In this document: positions 17,512-26,090 of the stretch, in pieces
Position numbering within the stretch: the first letter of the stretch is position 1
Layout of the letters: every line of letters begins with the position of its first letter
Assembly (NCBI RefSeq): GCF_015461845.1
Contig: NZ_JACOPW010000010.1
Coordinates: 1-64,000, forward strand
Direction of reading: 5' to 3'
Length of the DNA stretch: 64,000 bases
Origin: Pseudomonas mucoides
GTDB taxonomy: Bacteria > Pseudomonadota > Gammaproteobacteria > Pseudomonadales > Pseudomonadaceae
Made by a program: the position numbers and the translations under genes
The notes under the pieces: generated by a model
Told to the model about the DNA's origin: nothing
The model's input: only the letters and a program-made list of their open reading frames with translations
Databases searched by the model: none

Positions 17512-17837
17512 GCCCGTTGGAGCAAGCAAAAGAATGGCTCTCGAATGAAAAGCCAAACACTGAAGAAATTCAGCAATCTGTCGACAATCTATGCCACCAA
17601 GTGGCGAGGCCACCAAGCGGTTTATCTGTCGAACAGATCATGGCTGCTATTTCTCATCTGATGATGTCGATTGGAAAAGATCCAGCAGAATTGGTTCTCC
17701 CAGATCCCCCGCCCAAGGCTTGCCTTGACCTTAGCCCCCTGGGCGGCAACTCCGAGCATTTTGAACCAGAGCTGGACATCGTCGAGCGCCGTAGACGCTT
17801 CGAACAGTTGAAAGAGGACCTAAGGTCGCCGTTCTAA
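17508..17837 (+). CDS. Unknown 109-residue protein
   Basis: A soluble protein with helical N-terminal 65 residues, a Pro-rich linker (LPDPPPKA) and a basic-acidic helical tail like that of the preceding gene. It starts with ATGA overlapping the upstream stop. Its 3' end overlaps the convergent gene by 4 bp. Confidence 0.55.
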   Translation: MSPLEQAKEWLSNEKPNTEEIQQSVDNLCHQVARPPSGLSVEQIMAAISHLMMSIGKDPAELVLPDPPPKACLDLSPLGGNSEHFEPELDIVERRRRFEQLKEDLRSPF

Positions 17838-18112
17838 GATTCCGCTCGCTTCCGGCCCTTCAGCGACTCCACAGGAAGGCAAGGGGCCGATGACGCCTCG
17901 ACAAAGAGATCAGCGTCGAAGAATTTTATGGCTTCCCTAAGCTCTGGCTCTTTCAGCAATTGTGCCAAGGCAGGATTGGTGCTCGATATCTGTTCCCATG
18001 CCTCACGCTTGTATTTCTCAGCTAGGCCGCTGAGCTTCACATACCTCTCACCCTTTGGCACAACTGGCATTGAATAGGTATTCATCCAGGTTGTAGCGGA
18101 CTCATCTGCCAT
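17834..18112 (-). CDS. Unknown 92-residue protein
   Basis: A soluble, charged helical protein (GLAEKYKREAWEQISSTNPA in the middle). No family recognised. It is convergent with the three-gene unit from 16658. The 158-bp gap upstream of it is shared with the divergent gene at 18271. Confidence 0.5.
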   Translation of the reverse strand: MADESATTWMNTYSMPVVPKGERYVKLSGLAEKYKREAWEQISSTNPALAQLLKEPELREAIKFFDADLFVEASSAPCLPVESLKGRKRAES

Positions 18113-18270
18113 GGTTCACCAGCGGTTTTATAGATCAAACCACTGTGCCGGTATTCCCCCTCTCAGCAAGTCATAACGCCCTTCCCGAATTCTGATGAGG
18201 TGTTTTGGATTGTCATGTGTGCCGCGGCAGTTAGAATCTGCTCAATCATGGGCCAGAACTGACCATTGTC

Positions 18271-18666
18271 ATGGCAAGAGCACTCATCCTCACTGACGTC
18301 GCGTCCGAGGCGTTTCACACTCAGCAGATCCTAAGCGACTTCTTCGATAGGGTTCGTGCGTGCAATACCGTTGCCGGAGCACTTGAGGAAATAGCTGAAT
18401 CAAAGCCTGACCTGGTGATTGTCTTTGGGCTTGAGGGTTTCAGGTCCCAGCCATTCAAGGCTTTGGCTCAGGTAATAACCGACACCACCCCCGCAATGCT
18501 CATGTGTGTTGGTCCTCAGGTTGTCGGCAATGGAGAACCCGAACGGTCAATGATTGTTATCCCTCCGCTCAACCAGACCAATGTCGTAAAAGCAATACAC
18601 GAACTCGGCCTGGCCGGCATCGTGAACCAATCCTCACTCAACAAATATTGCCTCCCGGCCAATTAG
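18271..18666 (+). CDS. Degenerate receiver-like domain protein
   Basis: A 131-residue protein whose layout follows a response-regulator receiver: strand ALILTD at residues 3-8, helix, then KPDLVIVFGLEGF (residues 47-59) where the phosphoacceptor Asp should be, and a later TPAMLMCVGPQ strand. The Asp is replaced by Phe/Gly, and no acidic pair follows the first strand, so it cannot be phosphorylated in the usual way. It could be a pseudo-receiver acting by protein contact (inference). It is followed 2 bp later by a lipoprotein gene. Confidence 0.45.
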   Translation: MARALILTDVASEAFHTQQILSDFFDRVRACNTVAGALEEIAESKPDLVIVFGLEGFRSQPFKALAQVITDTTPAMLMCVGPQVVGNGEPERSMIVIPPLNQTNVVKAIHELGLAGIVNQSSLNKYCLPAN

Positions 18667-18668
18667 GG

Positions 18669-19307
18669 ATGACCATGCTCAAGTCTTTGTTCAGCCTCAC
18701 AGCTCTTTGCCTCGCCATCGCGGGCTGTGCTAGCAAGCCCGAGTTCCAGCAGAAAACGTACCAGTACGACTCCAAAGAGCACTCTGGGACCGTAGCTGTT
18801 ACCGAAACCACCAATGTTCCTGATGAACAGTGCACAGAGCGCTGGCGGGATGAGCGGACTTACCAACCCAATGGTGTTCAACAGATCACCGGTTTTCGGA
18901 TTGAAATTCAAATCCTTGACCACAGCCCTGACACCTACGGAAACCTGATCAAGGTTGAACTCCCATCAAACCACGGCCGTGATGTCCTGGTGCGCGACTT
19001 TCAGAAAGACAAGACTCTCATGGTCGGCGTCGACAAAAATGGCATGGTCAAACAGGGCGATTTGTTCTACTTCCCTGAAGGTTACTTTGTCCGTGCTGCA
19101 CAGCCTCAGTTCAAAGACGAAAACTTGAGTTTCTGCCTAGGTGTCGATCGGACTTACGTCCCATCTGCAGAGTTGAATACACCTAACCCGCTGATCCACA
19201 TGGACCGTTTGAACGTCCGATTCAACGGCAAACCTGGTGAAGAGAAGACCTTCAACTTCGGTTCGGTTCAACCGATCAGCGTTAATGTCCGGGCCGTACC
19301 ACTGTGA
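18669..19307 (+). CDS. Lipoprotein of unknown function
   Basis: A 212-residue lipoprotein: signal MTMLKSLFSLTALCLAIAG followed by Cys20. The mature part is beta-rich with three Cys. Start 18669 (or 18675) is chosen over the longer frame because the signal peptide starts there and GGGA lies just upstream. It overlaps the next gene by 4 bp. It belongs to a run of four genes (18271-20129). No family recognised. Confidence 0.65.
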   Translation: MTMLKSLFSLTALCLAIAGCASKPEFQQKTYQYDSKEHSGTVAVTETTNVPDEQCTERWRDERTYQPNGVQQITGFRIEIQILDHSPDTYGNLIKVELPSNHGRDVLVRDFQKDKTLMVGVDKNGMVKQGDLFYFPEGYFVRAAQPQFKDENLSFCLGVDRTYVPSAELNTPNPLIHMDRLNVRFNGKPGEEKTFNFGSVQPISVNVRAVPL

Positions 19308-19651
19308 CTACGAAAACGGTTCTGGTTTTTGCCCCTAATGTCGGTGTGGCCTGTTCGATTGACGGACTGACTTCGATCGAGCTGGCGCAATACGCCATGG
19401 GGTACTACGAAAGTATGTTCGAGACATGCCGTGTCTCGTACCCGGATGGGAAGGATGCTTTCCTGATCGACGTTCTTTGCAACGGTTACACCGAATGCCA
19501 TCAGGTTACAGCTTGGGCGGGTGTTCCTGAGGTCATCGAGTTCGATTTCGACAAATACCCTGCAACCCCAAAAGCGAAGCTTGATCACGCCACCTTTGGT
19601 GACGTACCAGCTCTCAAACTCATCATGAGCAAGTTTGCCAATATCCTGTGA
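19304..19651 (+). CDS. Unknown 115-residue protein
   Basis: Starts with GTG overlapping the upstream TGA. A cytoplasmic-looking protein with four Cys and an acidic centre (VPEVIEFDFDKYPATPKAKL). No family recognised. The gene sits between an exported lipoprotein and an exported protein in one unit. Confidence 0.55.
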   Translation: MTTKTVLVFAPNVGVACSIDGLTSIELAQYAMGYYESMFETCRVSYPDGKDAFLIDVLCNGYTECHQVTAWAGVPEVIEFDFDKYPATPKAKLDHATFGDVPALKLIMSKFANIL

Positions 19652-19661
19652 GGACTTACCA

Positions 19662-20129
19662 ATGCGTTGGATTGGTTTCATGTTGTGCCTGGTCCCTTTG
19701 GTAACCCACGCAGCAACCGCGGAACTGCAGGTCTCTGTGGTTGCAGGTGCTGAAGAGCCACAGGCTTACCACTACGCTCTGGATGGCAACAAATACGAGC
19801 TCGACATTCGTGAGAGCCATCGTTACCAGGCAGCATTCAAGGATGGTGCAACCAAGCGGGACGTTTGCCGGGAAGCCCAGTACAAAACTGGTCTGCTGCT
19901 CTCTTTGCGATCCTTGCCCAAAGCAGCTGATGGCTCGCAGCCTGTCGAGGTCATCGGTCAGGTCTCAACCCTTGATAGTCTGGTCGACGGCAAGAGTTTT
20001 TCCTGCGGTCAAAATCAAGAGGTGAACATGAGTAATAAAGCGTTCTCCGATACCGTCCAGGTTGAGCCCAACCGTACAAAGGTCGTTGTGATCGATGGTA
20101 AATACACGGTGATGTTGAAGGTGCTTTAG
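19662..20129 (+). CDS. Secreted unknown protein
   Basis: A 155-residue protein with a Sec signal peptide (MRWIGFMLCLVPLVTHA, cleavage after residue 17). The mature part is predicted beta-rich and has two Cys (RDVCRE and FSCGQN) that could form a disulphide. The ATG at 19662 is preferred to 19635 because the signal begins there and GAGGA lies upstream. Last gene of the 18271 unit. Confidence 0.6.
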   Translation: MRWIGFMLCLVPLVTHAATAELQVSVVAGAEEPQAYHYALDGNKYELDIRESHRYQAAFKDGATKRDVCREAQYKTGLLLSLRSLPKAADGSQPVEVIGQVSTLDSLVDGKSFSCGQNQEVNMSNKAFSDTVQVEPNRTKVVVIDGKYTVMLKVL

Positions 20130-20201
20130 CACTTTTGAATGTGCTTCGGCATGTATTACGAGGGTTAACGTTTTTTGATCGGTGTGTCCTTGGAGGTCCC
20201 C

Positions 20202-20294
20202 TTGTTAAGACTTTTGATACTCGTATGTGTGTGCGCTGCTATTGCTGCAGCCCTTACGTCCGGATTATGGGGAGGCAAAGGTTGGTTCGTTTGA
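20202..20294 (+). CDS. Possible 30-residue membrane peptide (TTG start)
   Basis: A short frame with TTG start 6 nt after GGAGG. It encodes a hydrophobic stretch (LLRLLILVCVCAAIAAALTS) followed by a Gly/Trp tail. The ribosome-binding site and single helix are suggestive, but a frame this short can occur by chance and overlaps the open 5' extension of the next gene. Confidence 0.25.
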   Translation: MLRLLILVCVCAAIAAALTSGLWGGKGWFV

Positions 20295-20382
20295 TATTTA
20301 TGGCTCATTCGTACAACAGGATCCTACTCACCGCCCCCCGGAAAGTGATGTAGACCTTTTCGGCTTTTTAGAGGGTTTCAGA

Positions 20383-21162
20383 ATGTGGCACTACTCGCGT
20401 GTTGACTATCTGGGCCCTCATGCCATTTGCATTTTCTGCAACCGGCTTCTGCGGAGCCGCAAAGGAATCGTTATTTCCAACGGGTCTGAAGAGGCCTTTG
20501 CCGGCCCTAATTGCGCGAAAAAAATGCTAGGCCCACCAGAAGAACGTCTTCTGGACGTTACTCGCCTTGCGCTGCTCGTAGTCTCCGACGATGACCCGAC
20601 TTTGCCTCCCGCCCCCTCGACTCTTCCAAGCTTGAAATCAGTTCCGCAGCTTGGGTCTGTACCCAAGACTCAGGTTCAGGTCCGCTCTCCACTTCCACCT
20701 CTCGACAAGATCGTTCAGTACCTCAGGCTGAGGTGCGAATTCATGTCCGAATTTGCGCACCATCGATCTCAAATATTGACTCAGGCTTTTGATGCCTATA
20801 CCCGAACGGGGCAACTTGATGAAGCTGACCGCAAGAGAGTTGCAGGGACGATTCGTAATGCGGGTGAGCAGAATACGGTTTTCAGTGAGGCTAATGTGAT
20901 GCGTTGCATTGGAGTCAATCACTGGCTTCGTGAGGCTCTGGAGAACACGCACGCCGATCGACGCGAATTTCTGACTGCGATGCTCAATAAACTCCATAGT
21001 CAGTGGCATCTCACTGAAGCTCAACTCTCAGCGGTTAACCGCTGGGGTGAGTGGCTACGTAAGAAGGTCCATTCATTCCCCCATCTCGACACCCAGGTAT
21101 TCAGTGGTGTTGTGGTACCCGAATTTATGAAATCAAAAGGGCAAAGGAAAATAAAACCCTAA
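20383..21162 (+). CDS. Unknown protein with N-terminal Cys cluster
   Basis: A 259-residue protein. Start 20383 is chosen for GAGGG 7 nt upstream; the frame stays open to GTG 20227. The N-terminus has ICIFCNRLL and GPNCAKKML (residues 14-52), a spaced Cys set that could bind zinc, then a Pro-rich linker (residues 80-110). The C-terminal 140 residues are helical and charged (EFLTAMLNKLHSQWHLTEAQ). A nucleic-acid role is possible but not shown. Confidence 0.5.
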   Translation: MWHYSRVDYLGPHAICIFCNRLLRSRKGIVISNGSEEAFAGPNCAKKMLGPPEERLLDVTRLALLVVSDDDPTLPPAPSTLPSLKSVPQLGSVPKTQVQVRSPLPPLDKIVQYLRLRCEFMSEFAHHRSQILTQAFDAYTRTGQLDEADRKRVAGTIRNAGEQNTVFSEANVMRCIGVNHWLREALENTHADRREFLTAMLNKLHSQWHLTEAQLSAVNRWGEWLRKKVHSFPHLDTQVFSGVVVPEFMKSKGQRKIKP

Positions 21163-21219
21163 CCCGGCTCCGTACTTAAACTTTGAACTGGATTTAAAGA
21201 TAAATACGGACGCTGAGGG

Positions 21220-21228
21220 TTCTGGCAC
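21220..21228 (+). promoter_or_regulatory. TTCTGGCAC upstream motif
   Basis: TTCTGGCAC lies 59 nt before the GTG start of the PRTRC ParB gene; likely the promoter of the PRTRC operon. A member of the TTCTGSCAC family. Confidence 0.5.
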
Positions 21229-21278
21229 GCAGTTATGGGGTCAACAATTTGCCCATCCCAACATAACGAGATCCTCCC

Positions 21279-23099
21279 GTGACGAACCTTTCTCTTGCGA
21301 CCACCAATGTCCCCCACACCCAAATTGATCCAGCGCTCTCTGGTCAGCGAGTGGCCTGTAATCTAATCCGACGCAATCCAAAGAATGACCCCCGTAAGGG
21401 TCGCAATAAGGCCCGCTATGCACAGATGAAAGAAAGCATCCGGGCTGAAGGTGTCATTCAACCCATCTTGTTGCGCCCTATCCTCAATGCTGACTATCCA
21501 TACGAAGTCGTCTATGGGAACACCCGTTTCGATATCAGCGTCGATCTGGACATATCGGATATCCCCGCGATTATTCGTGAAATGACCGATGTTGAGGCGC
21601 GCCGCGCAGCCACCATCGAGAACATCCAGCGCGCCGATCTGACTCCCATTGAGGAGTCGTATGCAGCCGTTACTGAGCTTGCTGATCAGAACAACGATCA
21701 CGAAGAGGCATGCCGTACACTCGGTTGGTCGCGCTCCAAGCTCGACGCTCGCATCCTTCTGTCCAAATGCTGCGACGATGTTGCTGAAGCCCTTGTGCAA
21801 GGGGATATCAAGCTCGGCCATGCCGAACTGCTTGCACCAATGATTCACGATGACCAGCGACTAATCTGTGCCCGTATTGTTGAGCGCAAGATGACAGTTG
21901 CCGCGACCCGCGAGCGACTGATCCAACTTTCCGGGGTTATCGCTAATGCCCCCTTCGATACAACTGCCTGCCAAGGCTGCGAACATAACAGCTCGCAATT
22001 CGGTGATCTGTTCGGCACCTCGCTTGGTGAAGCTAAGTGCCAGAATCGCACCTGCTGGGAGGAGAAAACGTCCTCGCTCATTAAGGTCAAGCTCATTGAG
22101 GCCGAGCAAGAGTACGGAATCGTCCATACCGACCTGACCCTTCCTGACAATGGCTATGTGCTTTTGGAAGACAAAGGCCCGAATGGCGTCGGCATCAATC
22201 AATTCACTGCTTGCACAGCCTGCAAGAGCTACGGCGCTGTGGTGAGCACCAAGCCGGGGAACGAAGGGCACATCATCGGTGGCCACTGTTTCAATACGTC
22301 TTGCCATAACGTGCATAAAACTGCCTACAAAGCCTTGATCGCTAGCGCCACTGCTGAACCCGCAGCGAATCAAAGCGACAACGCACAATCGCTTAGCCCG
22401 ACTGGAAAAGCTCCGGCTGCTACCGGCCCAAAGTCGGCAACTAAGCCCGGTGCTAACTCCCCTGCCAAGCCGCAGGAGGTCAAAAAGGCGATCAAGCGCG
22501 AGGCATTCACTCTGTTTTCGCAAATGGGCAGTCAGGCTATTCAAGCGAATCCATCCTACTCGTTGGCGATTGCCATCGTTTCGATGTACCTCGACATGCG
22601 TTCCGATCTGCCAAGCGAACTGCTTACCCGCTTGCAGAAGGCCCTTGGCTTACCGAATGGTCTGTTCGGGCATGACCGGGCATCTACCGAGGCTGCACTG
22701 GCACAGAAACCCGCAGAGGAGCTTCAGGGATATCTGAGCCAACTGGCCGCTTGTACTGTTTTCCGCCGCGACGGCAGCGACCAATTCCAGAAATCGATTC
22801 CTGGTGCTCAATCCATTGCATTCATCAAGGCAGCGGGTATGGATCCGGTCGATCATTTTCAGATGACCGAAAGCTACCTCAAGTCCCTGACTAAAGCCGG
22901 TGTGGTCGCTGACTGTAAAGCCAGCGGTTTTGAAGCGAAGTATGACGAAGTCAAAGGGGCGAAAGAGTTCGCAAAACTTGTGATGGGCAAGAGCGATGAA
23001 ATTATCAAGGCCGTCCTAGCATTTGAGGAATTCAGCTGGAAAGGCTATCTGCCAGAGACGATGAAAATCTCTGCTTACGATGGTTCTGGCACAGTCTAA
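21279..23099 (+). CDS. PRTRC-system ParB-family protein
   Basis: A 606-residue protein with a GTG start. Residues 25-130 form the ParB/sulfiredoxin nucleotide-binding domain: VVYGNTRFDI stands where canonical ParB has the GERRxR motif, followed by ARRAATIENIQRADLTPIEE. A KorB/ParB-like helix-turn-helix follows (CRTLGWSRSKLDARI). Residues 225-350 carry many Cys (CQGCEHNS, CQNRTCW, CTACKSYG, CFNTSCH), probably zinc sites. The long C-terminal part is specific to the PRTRC family. PRTRC cassettes are found mainly on plasmids and genomic islands; their function is not established. It leads the cassette here. Confidence 0.85.
   Translation: MTNLSLATTNVPHTQIDPALSGQRVACNLIRRNPKNDPRKGRNKARYAQMKESIRAEGVIQPILLRPILNADYPYEVVYGNTRFDISVDLDISDIPAIIREMTDVEARRAATIENIQRADLTPIEESYAAVTELADQNNDHEEACRTLGWSRSKLDARILLSKCCDDVAEALVQGDIKLGHAELLAPMIHDDQRLICARIVERKMTVAATRERLIQLSGVIANAPFDTTACQGCEHNSSQFGDLFGTSLGEAKCQNRTCWEEKTSSLIKVKLIEAEQEYGIVHTDLTLPDNGYVLLEDKGPNGVGINQFTACTACKSYGAVVSTKPGNEGHIIGGHCFNTSCHNVHKTAYKALIASATAEPAANQSDNAQSLSPTGKAPAATGPKSATKPGANSPAKPQEVKKAIKREAFTLFSQMGSQAIQANPSYSLAIAIVSMYLDMRSDLPSELLTRLQKALGLPNGLFGHDRASTEAALAQKPAEELQGYLSQLAACTVFRRDGSDQFQKSIPGAQSIAFIKAAGMDPVDHFQMTESYLKSLTKAGVVADCKASGFEAKYDEVKGAKEFAKLVMGKSDEIIKAVLAFEEFSWKGYLPETMKISAYDGSGTV
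23084..23092 (+). promoter_or_regulatory. TTCTGGCAC motif at the end of PRTRC parB
   Basis: TTCTGGCAC lies 57 nt before the PRTRC E start, in the last codons of the preceding gene. The spacing equals that of the other copies, so a secondary promoter for the rest of the cassette is possible. Confidence 0.4.
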
Positions 23100-23140
23100 C
23101 CACCCCCACACTGGCTCCAACTTAACGAGGAACACAAACG

Positions 23141-23614
23141 ATGAACACTTTTCTCCAGTCAGTAGGTGCGGTACTCACCACCGGCCTGAAAGCAACCGTC
23201 GAGCTGCATGGCTTAGGTGATGGAAAGATAAAGCTGTTGTACACCCCGGACATTGGCCCAACCCCTGAAAAATCCTCCGAGGCAGTCGTTCAGCTTCGTT
23301 CCGCAATTGCAAAGCCAATGGTAGTGAGTGGCACGCCAGAGGAAATCGAGGAAGCGTTCGCAGAGTTGATCGCATCCAAGGCGGCTGTAGTGCGTCGTGG
23401 TTTGAGCGCTCTGGATGAAATCGAGCGCCTTGCCACTAAGGCGGTTGATGAAGCCAAGTCGAAGCCTGCGGCAAAAGCTGCCTCCACTGCACCTGCTGTG
23501 GGCGAAAGCGAAGACCGTGACGATGAAGCCGACAGCGATGCAGACAGCGAAGCCTCAGGCCATCGCGCCCCCGTGGCAACTGAAGTTACTGGCAACAGTG
23601 CAACGAACTTTTAA
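23141..23614 (+). CDS. PRTRC system protein E
   Basis: A 157-residue protein. Residues 1-45 (GAVLTTGLKATVELHGLGDG, then LLYTPDIG) and the following helical pair match the PRTRC E layout; the C-terminus is a low-complexity Ala/Lys then acidic tail (DRDDEADSDADSEASG). It lies between the PRTRC ParB gene and PRTRC C, as usual. ACGAGGAAC before the ATG is a good ribosome-binding site. Function unknown. Confidence 0.7.
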   Translation: MNTFLQSVGAVLTTGLKATVELHGLGDGKIKLLYTPDIGPTPEKSSEAVVQLRSAIAKPMVVSGTPEEIEEAFAELIASKAAVVRRGLSALDEIERLATKAVDEAKSKPAAKAASTAPAVGESEDRDDEADSDADSEASGHRAPVATEVTGNSATNF

Positions 23615-23623
23615 GGGGGATTT

Positions 23624-23836
23624 ATGGCCGTTTCAATTCTCACTCTGAGCCGTTTGTTTCGCTTTGCCGGTCGCGATCTTCCTGATCCTGATCCGAGCAT
23701 GGAGCCGATGGATGTGCTCAAGCACTATGCCCGTCAATTTCCTCGCCTGAATGGCGGCAAGTTGATCGACCCTATCAACGAAGGAGATTCTCAAGTTTAT
23801 GAGTTCCGTCAAGGCAACTTCGGCGACCGCGGCTAG
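23624..23836 (+). CDS. PRTRC system protein C (ubiquitin-like fold)
   Basis: A 70-residue protein starting MAVSILTLSRLFRFAGRDLP with the DPDPSMEPMDVLKHYARQFP segment, typical of PRTRC C. Comparative studies of prokaryotic ubiquitin-like systems assign this family a beta-grasp (ubiquitin-like) fold, with the cassette's ThiF protein as its E1-like partner. The chain ends in FGDRG. A terminal Gly is what an E1-activated Ubl would need, but this is inference. It overlaps the next small frame by 38 bp. Confidence 0.75.
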   Translation: MAVSILTLSRLFRFAGRDLPDPDPSMEPMDVLKHYARQFPRLNGGKLIDPINEGDSQVYEFRQGNFGDRG

Positions 23837-24002
23837 CCCGATAGAACAACTCAGGGCATGGGCGGGCGGTGCAGCCGCCCCCACTCCCGAACCCACCATC
23901 AACGATTGCTGCCTTGAGCGCAGCCAGCAGGTCAGACTGTGGAATCTCATGCACAAACCAAGCAAACCTGGAGTCCTCTCCAGTTCCCTAGCGCCCCGCT
24001 AA
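23799..24002 (+). CDS. Small Pro/Ala-rich protein overlapping PRTRC C and F
   Basis: A 67-residue frame starting at an ATG with AAGGAG 13 nt upstream. It overlaps PRTRC C by 38 bp and the putative PRTRC F by 64 bp. The product begins MSSVKATSATAASPIEQLRA and is Pro-rich around residue 30. It may be the true N-terminal part of PRTRC F joined by a frameshift, a separate small protein, or a chance frame. Confidence 0.4.
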   Translation: MSSVKATSATAASPIEQLRAWAGGAAAPTPEPTINDCCLERSQQVRLWNLMHKPSKPGVLSSSLAPR

Positions 24003-25405
24003 CCGCGCTGACCATCCCGCATGTTAGTGCAGCAGTGCAACACAGTGTTGCTGCCTTGTTCATGCGCGAGCACGGCTATTTGGTAGATCATAAAGGTCAC
24101 AGCGCTTTCTGCTTGGAGGCCCTTCAGGGAGGATTGCTTCACGAATCTGACCTAAGCCCTCTCAACTGCTACCCGAATGGGTACGGCCTGCATCTGGTGA
24201 CTGGCAAGGTTGTGCGTAGCATTGAGTCGCGGGTCGAGTTCACACGCGAGGCTGCGGTTCCTGATGCCGAGCGAATTGCTTACGGTCTGGCCCGTAAGGA
24301 CATCGACATCACATACGCTTCCGGGATTGCGCTGTCGGTAGCTGAGGCAGGATTGCTGCACGATTCTGTTCTCGCCCCCATCCTCACTCAGGGGGCCGAT
24401 TGCGGCTATGACCTTGTCAACGCAACTAAGGCAGCCCTTGACGCCTTGTGGCCTCAAGCTCAGCGCGAATGCCGAAATGTCGAAGGCGGCACGGTCTACA
24501 CCGATCAGCCTTTTTACAGCCACATCCACGGTAACGACTTCTATCTAGAAGCCTGCGAGCGCAACTGCTTCTACCTCGATTGGCCAGAGTTGACCCAAGA
24601 GAATCTTGAGATGCATATCCTGCTGACCAAGACGCTCGACGCGATGAATACCTACTTGATCCCGTTTCACACGCCATTCACAGCTTTCAGTTGCTGGGGC
24701 CAGTACACGGGCGGGGTTTCTGAGAGCTACGAAGCTATCAAGGATGACGTTACGGGCAAGAGCCATGCTGAAATTGTAGAGGTTTTGAAGGCGCACGATG
24801 ACCTCGACGAGCTTGGCTGGCTGGGGATGGAGATGGATGCCGACGAAATGGATGATGCATCTGTTGAGCGCGCCGCTTCACTGCTGTGGCAGATGGATGA
24901 CGTCGAGCGCAATTTCAAATATCAGCTTACCTATGGCCAAGATGTTACCAACGAAAACCGTAAAGCCGAATTGGGTGAATTGCTTTCCCAGGCTCGGGAA
25001 ATTAGCCGCCGGAACTCAAGGGAATCTGGTCTTGCGCAAGTTCTGTCTGACGCGCTCAGCTCTTGCATTAGCCGGGTTGACGGACACCAACCCGTTGACG
25101 CCCTAATTGCTCAGGCTTACGGCGACAGCGAGGAGCTTGGGGGATACGAGAACAGCCCAAACCGATTCTTCGATTGCATTTGGGTGCTCGCAGATGAACG
25201 CCATAAGGCGCTTCACGTTGAAGCTGTTGAGGGCTTCAACGCCGATCTAGAGGAGTGCGCTGATGTGACGGTGAAGCTCCCGCTAAACACCGGGGTGCTG
25301 GTGGCACAGGTCACAGTCCCGATAATGGAGAGAACTAGCCAATGCCTTGAACTGCTAAGGCGCATCCAGCTCTCTCTTGAGGTTCCTGCAAATGCTCAAC
25401 AATGA
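23939..25405 (+). CDS. Putative PRTRC system protein F
   Basis: A 488-residue soluble acidic protein placed between PRTRC C and PRTRC B, the usual position of PRTRC F. It is longer than I would expect for the family (about 370). No catalytic motif is recognised. Two internal repeats, GGLLHESDLSP (about residue 63) and AGLLHDSVLAP (about residue 136), are encoded by DNA almost identical to the oriV iterons. The GTG start lacks a strong ribosome-binding site; an internal start is possible. Confidence 0.5.
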   Translation: MESHAQTKQTWSPLQFPSAPLTALTIPHVSAAVQHSVAALFMREHGYLVDHKGHSAFCLEALQGGLLHESDLSPLNCYPNGYGLHLVTGKVVRSIESRVEFTREAAVPDAERIAYGLARKDIDITYASGIALSVAEAGLLHDSVLAPILTQGADCGYDLVNATKAALDALWPQAQRECRNVEGGTVYTDQPFYSHIHGNDFYLEACERNCFYLDWPELTQENLEMHILLTKTLDAMNTYLIPFHTPFTAFSCWGQYTGGVSESYEAIKDDVTGKSHAEIVEVLKAHDDLDELGWLGMEMDADEMDDASVERAASLLWQMDDVERNFKYQLTYGQDVTNENRKAELGELLSQAREISRRNSRESGLAQVLSDALSSCISRVDGHQPVDALIAQAYGDSEELGGYENSPNRFFDCIWVLADERHKALHVEAVEGFNADLEECADVTVKLPLNTGVLVAQVTVPIMERTSQCLELLRRIQLSLEVPANAQQ

Positions 25406-26090
25406 TGTCACGGCCCGCGCCCTCATTGCGTTTCACCACACCAAGACCAATCGTCTCGATTTCACTTCCCATGAGGTCATTAACTCACCAGTAGAAGGTG
25501 GGTTCACTCTCGGAGCTGGTCGGGCGTTCTCAGAAGAAGACAAGGAAACGCTGGTTGATCTTCTTTTGAATATTGACGCTGGCATCGAATTTATCGACAC
25601 CCGGATTCTGATCAAGTCGCGTAGCTTGCTGGCTTGGTACAACCCGCCTCAGGTCATTGACGTTCTGTTCAGGGACGCTGTTCACAAAGCTCCGATCCCG
25701 GGCCTGATATTTATCGCTTCCCAAGGAAAGCTCCGCTGCTTCGCCTTCAAGGGTAAAGGGCGTCCTACCCCTGACACTAAACTGTTCTTGGCCCCAATGG
25801 GCAATATGTATAGCTCGGGGTCCTTCTGCTCGGGCAACTGCGATGTTCCAAAGGACAACACCATCGCGAGCATCCCCGGCTGGGAGCGATTCGTGCTGCA
25901 ATGCGTGAATACGCACATGGGTATCAAGGTGCTCAAGACTCCGACGAATTACGAGGAGGTTATTGCCTTCTATAAAAAGCTGAGCGACACCAGCGCCAAA
26001 AACTTTCCGGCAGCTCAACTGCTTCCGATGCTTGCCAAGGGGGTTCAACTCACTCTGAAGGATGCAGTGGTTACAGGGGGTGAAGAATGA
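25392..26090 (+). CDS. PRTRC system protein B (E2-like)
   Basis: A 232-residue protein containing the PRTRC B signature: LLAWYNPPQVIDVLF, PIPGLIFIASQGKLRCFAFK, RPTPDTKLFLAPMGNMYSSG and FCSGNCDVP around residues 80-160. Published fold analysis links PRTRC B to E2-like proteins that accompany bacterial E1 and Ubl partners; I rely on memory for this. It overlaps the upstream gene by 14 bp and the E1-like gene by 4 bp (ATGA). Confidence 0.75.
   Translation: MLNNDVTARALIAFHHTKTNRLDFTSHEVINSPVEGGFTLGAGRAFSEEDKETLVDLLLNIDAGIEFIDTRILIKSRSLLAWYNPPQVIDVLFRDAVHKAPIPGLIFIASQGKLRCFAFKGKGRPTPDTKLFLAPMGNMYSSGSFCSGNCDVPKDNTIASIPGWERFVLQCVNTHMGIKVLKTPTNYEEVIAFYKKLSDTSAKNFPAAQLLPMLAKGVQLTLKDAVVTGGEE

Noticed and set aside
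20135..20353. 72-codon frame between 20135 and 20353
   Set aside because: Cys/Arg-rich, no ribosome-binding site, and overlaps a likelier gene start at 20383 and a small TTG-started frame.
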